Made by a program: the position numbers and the translations under genes. Below are positions 17,915 to 26,911 of a stretch of 64,000 nucleotides of DNA, piece by piece. The notes beneath the pieces were generated by a model, which was not told the origin of the DNA, did not search any database, and worked only from the letters and a program-made list of their open reading frames with translations. How positions within the stretch are numbered: position 1 is the first letter of the stretch; each line of letters begins with the position of its first letter. The stretch comes from Rubricoccus sp963708165 (GTDB lineage Bacteria > Bacteroidota > Rhodothermia > Rhodothermales > Rubricoccaceae). Location of the stretch: positions 3,162,001 through 3,226,000 of the forward strand of contig OY970187.1 of NCBI GenBank assembly GCA_963708165.1, in the 5' to 3' direction.

Positions 17915-19876
17915 CTAAAACAGCAGTCGCAACCCGACCGACGCGCTCCGTCCGGGCGCAGGAAGCCCGGCCTGCGGGACGAGAAGTGCGTCCGCGAGGT
18001 TGTCCACGCGCGCGGAGAGTTCGAGCAGCGCCGCGCCAGCGTTCCACTGGCGACGCACCTCAGCCGAGAGCAACACTGCGCCCGGAAGCTCAGCGACTCC
18101 ACCCGGGACGGGCGACACCACGCCGCCCACGCCGTCTGCCCACGCGCGCGCGCGCCAGAGGCCCCGGCGGGTTGCGCCGCTGGCGACCTCGATGCCCAGG
18201 CGTCCTACCGCGCCCGGCCGCTCGGTCAGGCGCGCGCCAGCGTCGGAGCGCTGGCGGACGAGCGTGAGCGCTGCGTCCACACGGACCGCGCGCGACGCGC
18301 GCCAGTCGGCGGTCGCCTCGAAGCCCAGCGCGGTCGAGCCGCCGAGGTTCTGCCTCTGGCGGCGCCCGTCGTCCAGCTGCACCTGCTCGATGGTGCCGCG
18401 CACGTCGCGCGCAAAGGCGACGAGCGAGCCCGCCAGAGGCCCGGCTCGTAGATCGGCGCCGACTTCGCCCAGCCACGCGCTCTCGGGTTGCAGGTCGGGG
18501 TTGAGGGCGAAGCGGCCCAGCGCACCGCCGAAGAGTTCGCGCATGGAGGGGAAGCGCGTTTTGCGCCCGCCACCCAGCCGCAGCCGAGCCTCTGGCGTGG
18601 CGTCCCAGACCGCACCCGCATGCAGCGCGAGGTCGCCGAACGGACCGGCCTCAGGGCGTAGGCCCGTCGCCAGAGGCGCCATGCCGTCCAGCGCCGCGCC
18701 CGCGGCGAAGCGGAGGCGTCCCCGCGTCTCGGTTTCCAGACCGATGCTGCCCGTCGCGTGGCTGAATCGCTTCTCTGGCGTGTCGGTTTCGGTTTGAATG
18801 TGCTGGGAGAGTTCGCCAAACGTCGTCGCGCGGATCACGCCCCAGGCGCGCGGAAACTCGACCGTCGCGCGGAGGCCGCCGCTGGCGTCTCTGTCGCGCT
18901 GCTCGGCCTCTGGCGCGGCGTAGGCGGCGCTCTCAAACTGCCGAATCGTCTGCGCGAACGCGCCCGCCCACGCGGTCCCGCGCACGCGCCAGAGGCGGGC
19001 GTCGGCGCGCGCGTTGAGCACGGCGAGACTCTGGCGCCACCGCGGCAGGCGCCAGAAGCGCACGTTTTCCTCTGCCGGGTCGAGGTGGCCTTCGGGCGCG
19101 ACGCCTCTGGCGGCCTGGGCGTGAAACAGAGTCAGCGCGAGAGAACGGTCGGCCTCTGGCGACCACTCCACACGAGCCAAGCCGCTGGCGAGCGCGCGGT
19201 CCGTGTTGGTGCGCAGGGCGTCTGGCGCCTGGCTGAACGGAAGCTCGGCGCCAGAGGCTACGGCGTCGCCTGCGCGGGCTCCGGCTTCGAGGGCCAGCGT
19301 GCTACTCCACGCTCTGCCTCTGGCGACGCGCACCGCGCTCGCGCGTCCCCGTCCGGGCAGTCCGCCGCTGGCGCCGATCTCGGTCAGCGCGCCTTCGCCA
19401 GAGGCCCGGCGCGAGACCAGATCAACCGCCCCGCCCAGCGCGTTGGGGCCCCACGCGACCGACGGCGTGCCGGTCGCGACGACGATGCGGTCCAGCGCGC
19501 CCGTCGGAATCAGGCCGAGGTCGGCGCGGCGGTCCCACGGAACCGTGAGCGGGGCGCCATCCAACGTGACCACCAACTGGCGCTCGCCCGAGCCTCTGAG
19601 GTACACCAGCGCCTCGCCGCGCGAGTTCGTCTGCACGTGCGCCGAGGGCACCTGCCGCGCTACGTCCGCCACGGACTGCGGGCCTGTGGCCGCGCCGCCC
19701 ACCGGGATCTGCCGAACGCTCGCGCCGCCGACGGCCGGAACTGTGTTCGTGGCCCGAGGCCGCACGCCGATGCCCTCCAGCTCCTGCTGCCACAGCGAGT
19801 CCGGGATGACCTGAGCCTCTGGCGCGAGCGCACACGACACGAGCATCACCGCCAGAGGCCCGAGCGCACCCCGCAC
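17915..19876 (-). CDS. TonB-dependent outer-membrane receptor
   Basis: The 653-residue protein starts at a GTG three bases after the recR stop and has a signal-like start. A plug domain covers about 50-165 (SVADVARQVPSAHVQTN, LVYLRGSGERQLVVTLDG, IVVATGTPSVAWGPNALGGAVDLVS). The rest is a 22-strand-type barrel ending VGLRLLF with a terminal Phe, typical of outer-membrane insertion. The motif KTRFPSMRELFGGALGRFALNP is the usual barrel signature. No N-terminal carboxypeptidase-like domain is present. The substrate is unknown. Many motif copies lie in loops. Confidence 0.92.
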   Translation of the reverse strand: MRGALGPLAVMLVSCALAPEAQVIPDSLWQQELEGIGVRPRATNTVPAVGGASVRQIPVGGAATGPQSVADVARQVPSAHVQTNSRGEALVYLRGSGERQLVVTLDGAPLTVPWDRRADLGLIPTGALDRIVVATGTPSVAWGPNALGGAVDLVSRRASGEGALTEIGASGGLPGRGRASAVRVARGRAWSSTLALEAGARAGDAVASGAELPFSQAPDALRTNTDRALASGLARVEWSPEADRSLALTLFHAQAARGVAPEGHLDPAEENVRFWRLPRWRQSLAVLNARADARLWRVRGTAWAGAFAQTIRQFESAAYAAPEAEQRDRDASGGLRATVEFPRAWGVIRATTFGELSQHIQTETDTPEKRFSHATGSIGLETETRGRLRFAAGAALDGMAPLATGLRPEAGPFGDLALHAGAVWDATPEARLRLGGGRKTRFPSMRELFGGALGRFALNPDLQPESAWLGEVGADLRAGPLAGSLVAFARDVRGTIEQVQLDDGRRQRQNLGGSTALGFEATADWRASRAVRVDAALTLVRQRSDAGARLTERPGAVGRLGIEVASGATRRGLWRARAWADGVGGVVSPVPGGVAELPGAVLLSAEVRRQWNAGAALLELSARVDNLADALLVPQAGLPAPGRSASVGLRLLF

Positions 19877-19879
19877 CGG

Positions 19880-20572
19880 CTACAGCGTGCCTCGTCCTTC
19901 GAGCGCTCGGCTGAGCGTCGCCTCGTCTGCAAATTCCAGATCGCCACCGATGGGCAGGCCCCGGGCGATGCGCGTGACTTTGACCTCGAACGGGTCCAGC
20001 AACTGCCCGATGTAGACCGCTGTCGTGTCGCCCTCTACGTTGGGATTGAGCGCGAGAATGACCTCTTGCACCGGCACGGCCTCTGGCGGCTGCGGTTTGT
20101 CGTCGTCATACTCCTCGGGTGTCTCCGCGACCTCGCCAGAGGCCTCTGGCGCCGACGTGAGCTCGGCTTTGCCGGAGATGCGGCCGACCAATTCGCGCAC
20201 GCGCAGGTCGTTGGGGCCGATGCCGTCCAACGGCGAGATCACGCCGCCGAGGACGTGGTACAGGCCGCGGAAATCACCGGTGCGTTCTAGCGCGAACACG
20301 TCGCTCGGGTCCTCGACCACGCACACGATGCTGCGGTCGCGGCGGTGCGAGGCGCAGATGGGGCAGGGCGTGTAATCCGCCACGTTGTAGCAGATCTGGC
20401 ACGTCACCACGCGGTCCTTGGCCGCCACCATCGCCTTGGCGATCTCGACGACTTCCTCGCGCGACATCTTGAGGATGTAGGCGGCCAGCCGGTTCGCGGT
20501 CTTGCGGCCAATCGTGGGCAGCTTGCTCAGCTGCTCCACGAGGGCTTCGACGGTTTCGCTCGTATGCGTCAT
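19880..20572 (-). CDS. recR: Recombination protein RecR with an insertion in the Toprim domain
   Basis: RecR works with RecF and RecO to load RecA at gaps. The protein has the helix-hairpin-helix (LSKLPTIGRKTANRLAAYIL), the C4 zinc finger (CQICYNVADYTPCPIC), and Toprim (IVCVVEDPSDVFALERTG, LNPNVEGDTTAVYI). About 25-30 extra residues interrupt Toprim between KAELTSA and VPVQEVILALNP. The insert is acidic and bounded on each side by motif copies (20134-20151 and 20079-20088). I chose the ATG at 20572; a TTG four codons earlier is less likely. The order dnaX-ybaB-recR is widely conserved. Confidence 0.95.
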   Translation of the reverse strand: MTHTSETVEALVEQLSKLPTIGRKTANRLAAYILKMSREEVVEIAKAMVAAKDRVVTCQICYNVADYTPCPICASHRRDRSIVCVVEDPSDVFALERTGDFRGLYHVLGGVISPLDGIGPNDLRVRELVGRISGKAELTSAPEASGEVAETPEEYDDDKPQPPEAVPVQEVILALNPNVEGDTTAVYIGQLLDPFEVKVTRIARGLPIGGDLEFADEATLSRALEGRGTL

Positions 20573-20658
20573 GGTGGCGGGCAAAACCCGAGTCTAGATC
20601 GCGCTGGTGACAGCGCCGTGTCGCCAGAGGCGGGAAGAGAGGCCTCTGGCGCCAGAGG

Positions 20659-20997
20659 CTAGAGTCCGGGGATGCCGCCGCCGCCCATCGCGCCGAGGTC
20701 CAGGCCGGGCGGGAGCATGGTGGAAGCTGCCTCCTGCATCTTGCGCTGCTTGATGCCTTCGGCTTCTTCGAGCGCTTTGTTGACGCCCGAGACGACGAGG
20801 TCTTCGAGCATCTCCAGGTCGTCCGGGTTGACGACCTCTTTCTCGATCTTGATCGAGACGACGCGGCCCGTACCGTCGGCCGTGACGGAGACCATGCCGC
20901 CGCCAACTTCGGCGGTCACTTTTTCTTCCGCGAGGCGCGTCTGTGTTTCGGCCATGCGCTTCTGCATGTCGGCCATTTTGCCGAAGAGATCGGCCAT
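20659..20997 (-). CDS. YbaB/EbfC family nucleoid-associated protein
   Basis: The roughly 112-residue protein binds DNA as a dimer and is usually co-transcribed with dnaX and recR, as here. The start at 20997 has a GGAG eight bases upstream; an ATG six codons earlier is possible. Features are an N-terminal coiled coil (MADMQKRMAETQTRLAEE), VSVTADGTGRVVSIKIEKEV, and a Gly-rich end (LGAMGGGGIPGL). The stop follows a motif palindrome directly. Confidence 0.92.
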   Translation of the reverse strand: MADLFGKMADMQKRMAETQTRLAEEKVTAEVGGGMVSVTADGTGRVVSIKIEKEVVNPDDLEMLEDLVVSGVNKALEEAEGIKQRKMQEAASTMLPPGLDLGAMGGGGIPGL

Positions 20998-21019
20998 GTT
21001 GGGGGCTCCGTCCATTGTG

Positions 21020-21080
21020 GGTACTGGGTACAGGGTGCGAGGTACGGGCGGTGAGTACCTCGTACCCGGTACCGCGTACC
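21020..21080. repeat. Imperfect inverted repeat between dnaX and ybaB
   Basis: Left arm 21020-21045 (GGTACTGGGTACAGGG...) pairs imperfectly with right arm 21055-21080 (GTACCTCGTACCCGG...). The arms are themselves made of GGTAC-type units. A stem this long in the dnaX-ybaB gap could act as a terminator or processing site; it may also be a dispersed element. Confidence 0.6.
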
Positions 21081-21084
21081 TGAA

Positions 21085-23545
21085 TCAGTTCCAGACGATC
21101 TCGGCGCCGAGCTTCTCGAAGAGAGCCTGCACAACCGGGTCCGTCTGGCGTAGCTGCTTGAGCGTTTCGAACGGATCGTCCGCGGCGGCGGTTTCTTTCT
21201 TTTGCGCCTGCGAGACGACGAACCGGAGCGGCGTGGGCTGGCCCGCGAGGTCGGAGAGCAGGCCCGAGAGAAAGTCGACGTCGTTCTGCAGCGAGCCCTG
21301 CGCGAGGCTGTTCGAGACCGAGACTTCGAGCGCGCCGCGGTGGATGCGCTCGGGCTTGGCGCTCGCGATCATCGAGAAGAGGCTCATGCCGCGCTCGGCG
21401 CGCACGCGGTTGACCAGCTGCGGCCATACCTCGTGTGCGCGCGGAATGGAGATGCCGAAGTGCGGGTCCTCTGGCGCCTCTGCTGGTTTCTGCAGGGCGA
21501 GAGACGCTGGGCCGCTGGCGCCGTCGCCGGAGGTCGCGCCGCCGGAGGTCGCGCCGCCGGAGGTCGCGCCGCCAGAGGCGGGGCGGCGCGCGAGCGCAGG
21601 GCGCCCGAAGAGGCCGCTTCCTACCGATGGCGGAGCCTCTGGCGCAGGGCTCGCACCCGAGGGCGCGGGAGGTGTCGGCGCGCGGGGCGGCGTAAATGCC
21701 GGGGCACCGCCTTCGTCGTCGTACGGCGGGGGTGCGGGTCTACCGTCGCCGGTGTGCGGCGGCTCCGGCGTCGGCTTCGCCAGAGGCGGGCCGCTCTGGT
21801 AGCGCGCGGGGGCCTCGGCGGTAGCGCTGGGCGGCGGCGCGGCGTGGCGTGCGGCCTCTGGCGGAGTGGCCGCCCCAGAGGCCGAAGAGGTGGGCGCGGC
21901 GTGGAGCGCAGTTTGGCCCTCGTCCTGCCTCTCTCCCAGGGGGAGAGGGGGAGGGCTGAGGTGTGGACGTATCAGCGCTCGGCTGCGTCTCGCCAGAGGC
22001 GAGAGGTGCTGGGCCTGTGTGCGAGGGAGCCGCTGGCGATGACGCCGCTGGCGTTGGGCGCGCGAGGGCGGGCGCCGGGAGCACCGCGGCGGTGGCCGGG
22101 GTGCTCCCGGCGGAGGTCAACGGGGGGGCAGGAGATGGCGTGGATGCCGTCGGCGCAGGTGCCGTCGGCGTGAGCGGATTGGCCCTAGGAGCGACGGCGC
22201 CAGAGGCGGCCTCTGGCGCCGTCGCCTGCACTGCCGGAGCAGCGGCGATCGTGGGCTGTGGCGAAGCGACCTGCCCTGATGGCTGGGATGCAAGCGACTG
22301 GGAGGGCGCGATCTGCGGGGCGGCGGGCGTGCCGCCAGAGGCCGGGCCGGAGGGCAGTTTGGCGCCCCCGGCGAGCGCGGCTTCGATGCGGCGCAGGCGG
22401 TCCAGCAGTACGTCCAGCTTCGCGGCGCGCTCCAGCGTGGCCATTTTGACGAGCGAGAGCTCGACCACCAACCGCGGCTGGCGGCTGTCGCGCAGGTCGC
22501 TTGCGCACTGCTCGACCAGCATCAGCAGATGCAACAGGTCGGCCTCGGCCCAGGCGCCAGAGGCCTGGAGGTAGCGCGCGCGCGTGGCGTCGGTGCCTTC
22601 GACCAGATCGGCGCTGCCGGTCGTGCGGGTCACCATGAGGTCGCGCAGGTGCTCGCCAAGACCGCCGACAAACTCGGCGAGGTCGTAACCGCGGCGCACC
22701 AACCCGTCTACAAGCGTGATGAGGCCTGCGCGGTCGGCGTGCGCAGCGCGGTCCGTCACGGCGAAGAACACGTCTTCGTCGACGACGCCGAGCGCCTCGC
22801 GCAGCGGCCCGATCTGCAGGTTCATCCCGACGAGCGAGAGGGCCTGGTCGAACAGGGAGAGCGCGTCGCGGAGAGCGCCGTCACCCTTTCGCGCGATGAG
22901 GACCAGGCTGTCTTCGTCGGCGGTGATGCCTTCGGCTTCGCAGACCGTGCGCAGCCGCGCCACGATCTCGGGCACCTGGATGCGGCGGAAGTCGAACCGC
23001 TGCGTGCGGCTGAGAATAGTGGGGAGGACCTTGTGCGGCTCGGTCGTCGCGAAGACGAAGAGGGCGTAGGGCGGTGGCTCCTCCAGCGTTTTCAGCAGCG
23101 CGTTGAACGCCGCCGCCGAGAACATGTGGACCTCGTCGAGGATGTAGACTTTTTTGTCGGCGCCCTGGGGCGGAATCCGGACGGTCTCGCGCAGCTCGCG
23201 CACGTCGTCCACGCCGTTGTTGGACGCCGCGTCCATCTCGATCACGTTGAGCGCGCGGCCCTGCTCAAAGGAGCGGCACGCCTCGCAGGTGCGGCACGGC
23301 TCGGCGTCGGGCCGCTCGGCCAGAGGCGTTTGGCAGTTGACGGCCTTGGCGACAAGCCGCGCGGCGGTCGTTTTGCCCACCCCTCGCGGGCCCGCAAACA
23401 GGTAGGCGTGCGCTAGCCGGTCGCCCAGAATGGCGTTGCGCAGCGTTTCGGCGACGTGCTCCTGCGCGACGAGGTCGCCAAAGGTCTGCGGGCGGTATTT
23501 GCGCGCGGTGACGAGGTAGCGCGGCTTGTCGGGGGCGTCGGCCAT
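21085..23545 (-). CDS. dnaX: DNA polymerase III subunit gamma/tau, frameshift near 21939-21951
   Basis: The clamp-loader ATPase starts at 23545. It has Walker A (GPRGVGKTTAARL), the four-Cys zinc knuckle (CRTCEACRSFEQ with the preceding Cys), DExx (YILDEVHMFS), sensor 1 (FATTEPHK) and SRTQRFDF. A long Ala/Pro linker follows. The first frame closes at 21740, but the tau-type C-terminus (FGISIPRAHEVWPQLV, MSLFSMIASAKPERI, ending EIVWN) lies in another frame with stop 21085. The break falls in two runs of five G inside a palindrome-like block. The protein is essential, so sequencing error or slippage is likelier than decay. Confidence 0.9.
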
Positions 23546-23721
23546 GTGCGTCGCGAGGGGTGGTCCGGAGGGCCGCGCGGTGGTCTGCGCGCCCGTACCG
23601 GAAGGTAACCGCTGGCCTCTGGCGCGGACGTGTCAGGGGGCGGGTCTTGGGCAGACGCGCGGAGGCTCAGCCTCTGGCGCCAGAGGCCGGAGCCGTGCGG
23701 CTCTCAACTCCCAGTCCTCTC

Positions 23722-24249
23722 CTACCCCTCGATCACGCGCGTGTCCGCGATGCGGTCGCCGATGCGCCGCGCGACGGGATCAACAAGCACAAGCACAATC
23801 TCGACGACGAGCAAGAGCGCGAAAAGCCCCAGCAGCGCATCGTTGACGCCGATGTTGCCCGCGAGCACGATCTGGCGGTAGCCCAGCGTGAGGTTGGCGA
23901 GGCCGGGAAAGAGCAGCACCAGCGCGACGGTCCAGTTGCGCCTGGCCGAGGTCGCCAAGTCCATCGTCGTGCCGCCCAGGCGGATGGGCAGCAGCCACAG
24001 CATCCGCTTGCCGATGGAGCGGCCGCCGAGCGCCGCCAGAGGCAGGCCGTCGCGGAAGAGCAGGTAGAGGCCGCCGAGCAGCAGCCCGGCGCCGAAGAAG
24101 CGCTCCTTGGCGACGCTCGGGATCGCGAAGAGCAACGCGATGACGAGCGCGAACGCGCCGTCGAGCACGAACGCGGCGGCGCGGCGGACGAGCACGGAGC
24201 GGGTGCGGGTGGCGAGGCTCGGGTCCGAAACGGTAGCGGGCGCGCTCAT
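23722..24249 (-). CDS. RDD family membrane protein
   Basis: The 175-residue protein starts at the ATG at 24249. It has the RDD layout: RRAAAFVLDGAFALVIALLF (Arg and Asp of the family name), GGRSIGKRMLWLL between the first two helix pairs, and ARRIGDRIADTRVI at the end. Three to four membrane segments are predicted. The role is unknown; some members are transport-linked. Confidence 0.85.
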   Translation of the reverse strand: MSAPATVSDPSLATRTRSVLVRRAAAFVLDGAFALVIALLFAIPSVAKERFFGAGLLLGGLYLLFRDGLPLAALGGRSIGKRMLWLLPIRLGGTTMDLATSARRNWTVALVLLFPGLANLTLGYRQIVLAGNIGVNDALLGLFALLLVVEIVLVLVDPVARRIGDRIADTRVIEG

Positions 24250-24598
24250 GCGGCGGTCGGGCAGTGGGTGGCCCGCATGGTACCGCCCCTGCGCTCTGGC
24301 AGACAAACGAAGCCTCTGGCGAGATGATGAGATGTGGCGCGTGCGCCAGAGGCCTCTGGCGCCAGAGGCTAGATCTGGATTGTCCCCTTCTGCGAGGGGG
24401 CAGAGAACGCGAACCGGGATCTCTACACAACGCGCAGCCTCTCACTCGGGCTCTGGCGCCCGCGCGGAGCACCGGCGCCGAGCGTGCTCGGGGGTAGCCA
24501 CGCTCCGGCTTCAGACCATGCCTGGTGCCTCTAGCGGCAGAGGCTCGTGCCAGCCATCTTCCAGTCCCCAGTCCCCAGTCCCCAGTCCCCGCCAGAGG
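24250..24598. other. Gene-free stretch with motif copies and a short tandem array
   Basis: I see no gene here. The stretch holds several motif copies (near 24312 and a cluster at about 24341-24370), a degraded copy near 24530, and the AGTCCCC array at 24563-24590. Confidence 0.6.
24563..24590. repeat. Tandem repeat, AGTCCCC x4
   Basis: Four perfect 7-bp units run head to tail and end directly before a motif copy that overlaps the stop codon of the J-domain gene. The unit length equals that of the GGGATGA array at 12404. Confidence 0.85.
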
Positions 24599-25234
24599 CT
24601 ACTTCAGCTGGCGGCGGAAGTAGGAATAGGCTTCGTTGATGCGCTTCGTCTCCTCCTCGGCGAGCTGCTGCAGCTTGATGCCCAGCGTGGCGCAGCGGTC
24701 CGGGTGGTAGGCCGCGATGAGGCGGCGGTAGGCGATGCGGACCGACTCTCTGGTCGCGGGTCCCTTGAGACCGAGCGTGAGCCGGTACGCGGCCTCTTGC
24801 GTGGAGGCCGACGGCGGCGCCGCGTGCGTGCCGCCGCCAGAGGCGCGCGACGACGGACCCGAGCGGGTGCGCTGCCGCGCCTGCTGCTGCCGGGACTGCC
24901 GCCTCTGGCGCTCGCGAAACTCGCGCGCTTTGCGCTCCTTGGCGAAGTACGCGTCGCGGATGCGGTCTTCCTGCTCGGACGCGCGGCGCGCCTGCTGGGC
25001 CGACGCGTCGGCGCTCGTGGCTCGTGCGCCAGAAGCTGGGGCGGGGCGCGGGGAGCCAGCGCGCGGGCCTGTGCTGCGTGCGCTCGCCTTGCGCGAGCGG
25101 CGCGTTGTCTCGCGGGCCGAGGTGGCGGCGCCGACGCGCTTGAGGTCGCCCAGCCAGCCCAAGAGCGCACTCGCGATGAGCGCGATGGAAAGGATGAATC
25201 CCGCGAGCAGGCTGAAGTTGATCGTCTCGGGCAC
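24599..25234 (-). CDS. Membrane-anchored J-domain protein
   Basis: The 211-residue protein starts at a GTG, three bases after the thymidine kinase stop. One N-terminal membrane segment (FSLLAGFILSIALIASALLG) is followed by a long basic, low-complexity linker with many Arg, Gln and Ala. The C-terminal J domain (about 150-211) carries HPD in AAYHPDRCATLG, so it should stimulate an Hsp70. The layout (TM, linker, C-terminal J) resembles DjlA-like co-chaperones rather than DnaJ. The stop overlaps a motif copy. Confidence 0.85.
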   Translation of the reverse strand: MPETINFSLLAGFILSIALIASALLGWLGDLKRVGAATSARETTRRSRKASARSTGPRAGSPRPAPASGARATSADASAQQARRASEQEDRIRDAYFAKERKAREFRERQRRQSRQQQARQRTRSGPSSRASGGGTHAAPPSASTQEAAYRLTLGLKGPATRESVRIAYRRLIAAYHPDRCATLGIKLQQLAEEETKRINEAYSYFRRQLK

Positions 25235-25237
25235 CGG

Positions 25238-25990
25238 CTAAACGGCAGAGGGTGCCGGTGGGACCGCCGCGCCCCGGTCGAGGTGCCCGGAGGTGCTCGC
25301 CTCTGGCGCGTCGGCCTCTGGCGCGTCGGGGGATGCCGTGATGCGTGCGGTCGGGTGCGTCCCGCCAGAGGCTGAGTGTGCGCCGCTCGGGCGGATCTCT
25401 GGCGTGGGCGCGTCGGGGCGGGGCTGGAAGTGCTCGCGGCAGCGCGGCTCGTACGCTTCGGCCTCACCGACGAGGACGCGGCTTTCGCTCGCGACCAAGC
25501 GCTGCGAGTGGTTGGCGGGCGCGCCGCACACCACGCAGATGGCGTGCAGCTTGGTCACGTGCTCGGCCACGGCCATGAGCTGCGGGACGGGCTCGAACGG
25601 CTCGCCCATAAAGTCCTGGTCTAGCCCGGCGCAGACGATGCGCTTGCCCTGCCGCGCGAGGTGTTGGCACACGTCGACGAGCTCCGGCCCGAAGAACTGC
25701 ACCTCGTCCACGCCTACCACGTCGGCGTCGCCCACGAGCAGCAGAATCTGGTCGGCGGCGTGGACGGCCACGGACGGCATCGCGCTGGCGTCGTGCGAGA
25801 CCACGGCGTCTTCGGCGTAGCGGTTGTCGATCGCGGGCTTGAACAGCGCCACGCGCTGGCGCGCGATGCGGGCGCGGCGCAGGCGGCGAATCAACTCCTC
25901 GGTCTTGCCCGAGAACATGCTCCCGCACACCACCTCGATCCACCCCGCGCGGCGGCCTCCTTCGTCTCGAACGTATACGTGAGGTTCCAT
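25238..25990 (-). CDS. tdk: Thymidine kinase with extended C-terminal tail
   Basis: Type II thymidine kinase, which phosphorylates thymidine with ATP in the salvage pathway. Residues 1-190 are the family: Walker A (GSMFSGKTEELIRRL), VDEVQFFGPELVD, GLDQDFMGEPFEP, and a zinc site (ICVVCGAPAN and CREHF). About 55 extra residues follow, rich in Pro, Ala, Ser and Glu, with repeated DAPEADAPEAS words encoded by motif copies. That tail is not part of the usual enzyme and probably disordered. Confidence 0.95.
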   Translation of the reverse strand: MEPHVYVRDEGGRRAGWIEVVCGSMFSGKTEELIRRLRRARIARQRVALFKPAIDNRYAEDAVVSHDASAMPSVAVHAADQILLLVGDADVVGVDEVQFFGPELVDVCQHLARQGKRIVCAGLDQDFMGEPFEPVPQLMAVAEHVTKLHAICVVCGAPANHSQRLVASESRVLVGEAEAYEPRCREHFQPRPDAPTPEIRPSGAHSASGGTHPTARITASPDAPEADAPEASTSGHLDRGAAVPPAPSAV

Positions 25991-26161
25991 GCCAGAAGGT
26001 CGGACCGCCAGAGGCGCGCGGCAAGGGGAGGGACGGGGGATTGGGGAAGAGGGAAGGGCCGAGGGTGCATAGGCCGAGCGTTTTCTTGGCGCTCTTGTCA
26101 GCAGGATGAGCGCGTCTCCTGTGGCAGGACGCGATCAGGCATCCGCTCTCGCCCCTTCCTT

Positions 26162-26911
26162 CTACAGCCGCTCGACGGCGCGCGCGGGCACCCAGCCTTC
26201 GGCGTCGCCCGCGCGGGCGCGGCGCCAGAGGCCCTGCGTTTCGCCGACGCGTACGGTCTCGCCTTCGCGAATCGCGCCGACGCCGGTCGCCTCTGGCGCG
26301 GGCCTCGCGCGCACGTCCACGGTCGCGAGCGCGACGGCGCGCGGCTGCCCGGCATCCACGAGCGCGAGGCCCGCGAGCACGAGCGCGCCCAACGCCAGAG
26401 GCGCCAGCGCAAGCGCGCCCCAGCCCAGCGCAGGCCTCTGGCGGCGGCGCCAGAGCGCCACGAGAACGAGCGTCGCGAGGTAGAGTGTGAGCGCGAGCGC
26501 GACGAGAAGCCCGGCGCCGACGCGCGACGTAACGGCGCGAGAGGCCACGAACGGTGCCGCGATGTCGGGCGGGGACTGCCGCGCGAGGGCGTAGGCGTCG
26601 CCACGCGCGGCGGCGATAGCGGGGTCGGACGGGGCCAGGCGAGAGGCGCGTTCCAGCGCCAGCACCGCCGCTCCGGCGTCGCCTCTGGCGATGTGCAAGC
26701 GCCCGAGCGCGAGCAGCGCCTCGGGGCTTTTCCACCCGCCCGAAAGCGACGCGTCGAGCGCGGCGATGGCGCCGGTCGTGTCGCCAGAGGCTGCGAGCGC
26801 CACGCTTTGCACGCGAAGCGCCTCGGCGCCCTCGCGCGAGTCGGCATCGGGCGAGAGCAGGCCCGCCTCTGGCGCCAGAAGCTGAAGGAGTGCGAGGACG
26901 AGCGCGATCAT
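26162..26911 (-). CDS. BatE-like TPR and SH3-domain membrane protein
   Basis: The roughly 249-residue protein starts at an ATG overlapping the BatD stop (ATGA). It has an N-terminal signal-like segment, two TPR units (about 40-110, ALLALGRLHIARGDAGAAVLALERA), two membrane helices, and a C-terminal SH3b domain (VDVRARPAPEA, REGETVRVGETQGLWRRARAGDAEGWVPARAVERL). The set and position match the last gene of Bacteroidota Bat operons. Confidence 0.8.
   Translation of the reverse strand: MIALVLALLQLLAPEAGLLSPDADSREGAEALRVQSVALAASGDTTGAIAALDASLSGGWKSPEALLALGRLHIARGDAGAAVLALERASRLAPSDPAIAAARGDAYALARQSPPDIAAPFVASRAVTSRVGAGLLVALALTLYLATLVLVALWRRRQRPALGWGALALAPLALGALVLAGLALVDAGQPRAVALATVDVRARPAPEATGVGAIREGETVRVGETQGLWRRARAGDAEGWVPARAVERL

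Noticed and set aside
21740..23545. Programmed gamma/tau frameshift as the main explanation of the dnaX break
   Set aside because: Known programmed sites are A-rich and the original frame stops almost at once. Here the off-frame tail runs for about 60 codons after two G5 runs, so sequence error is more likely.
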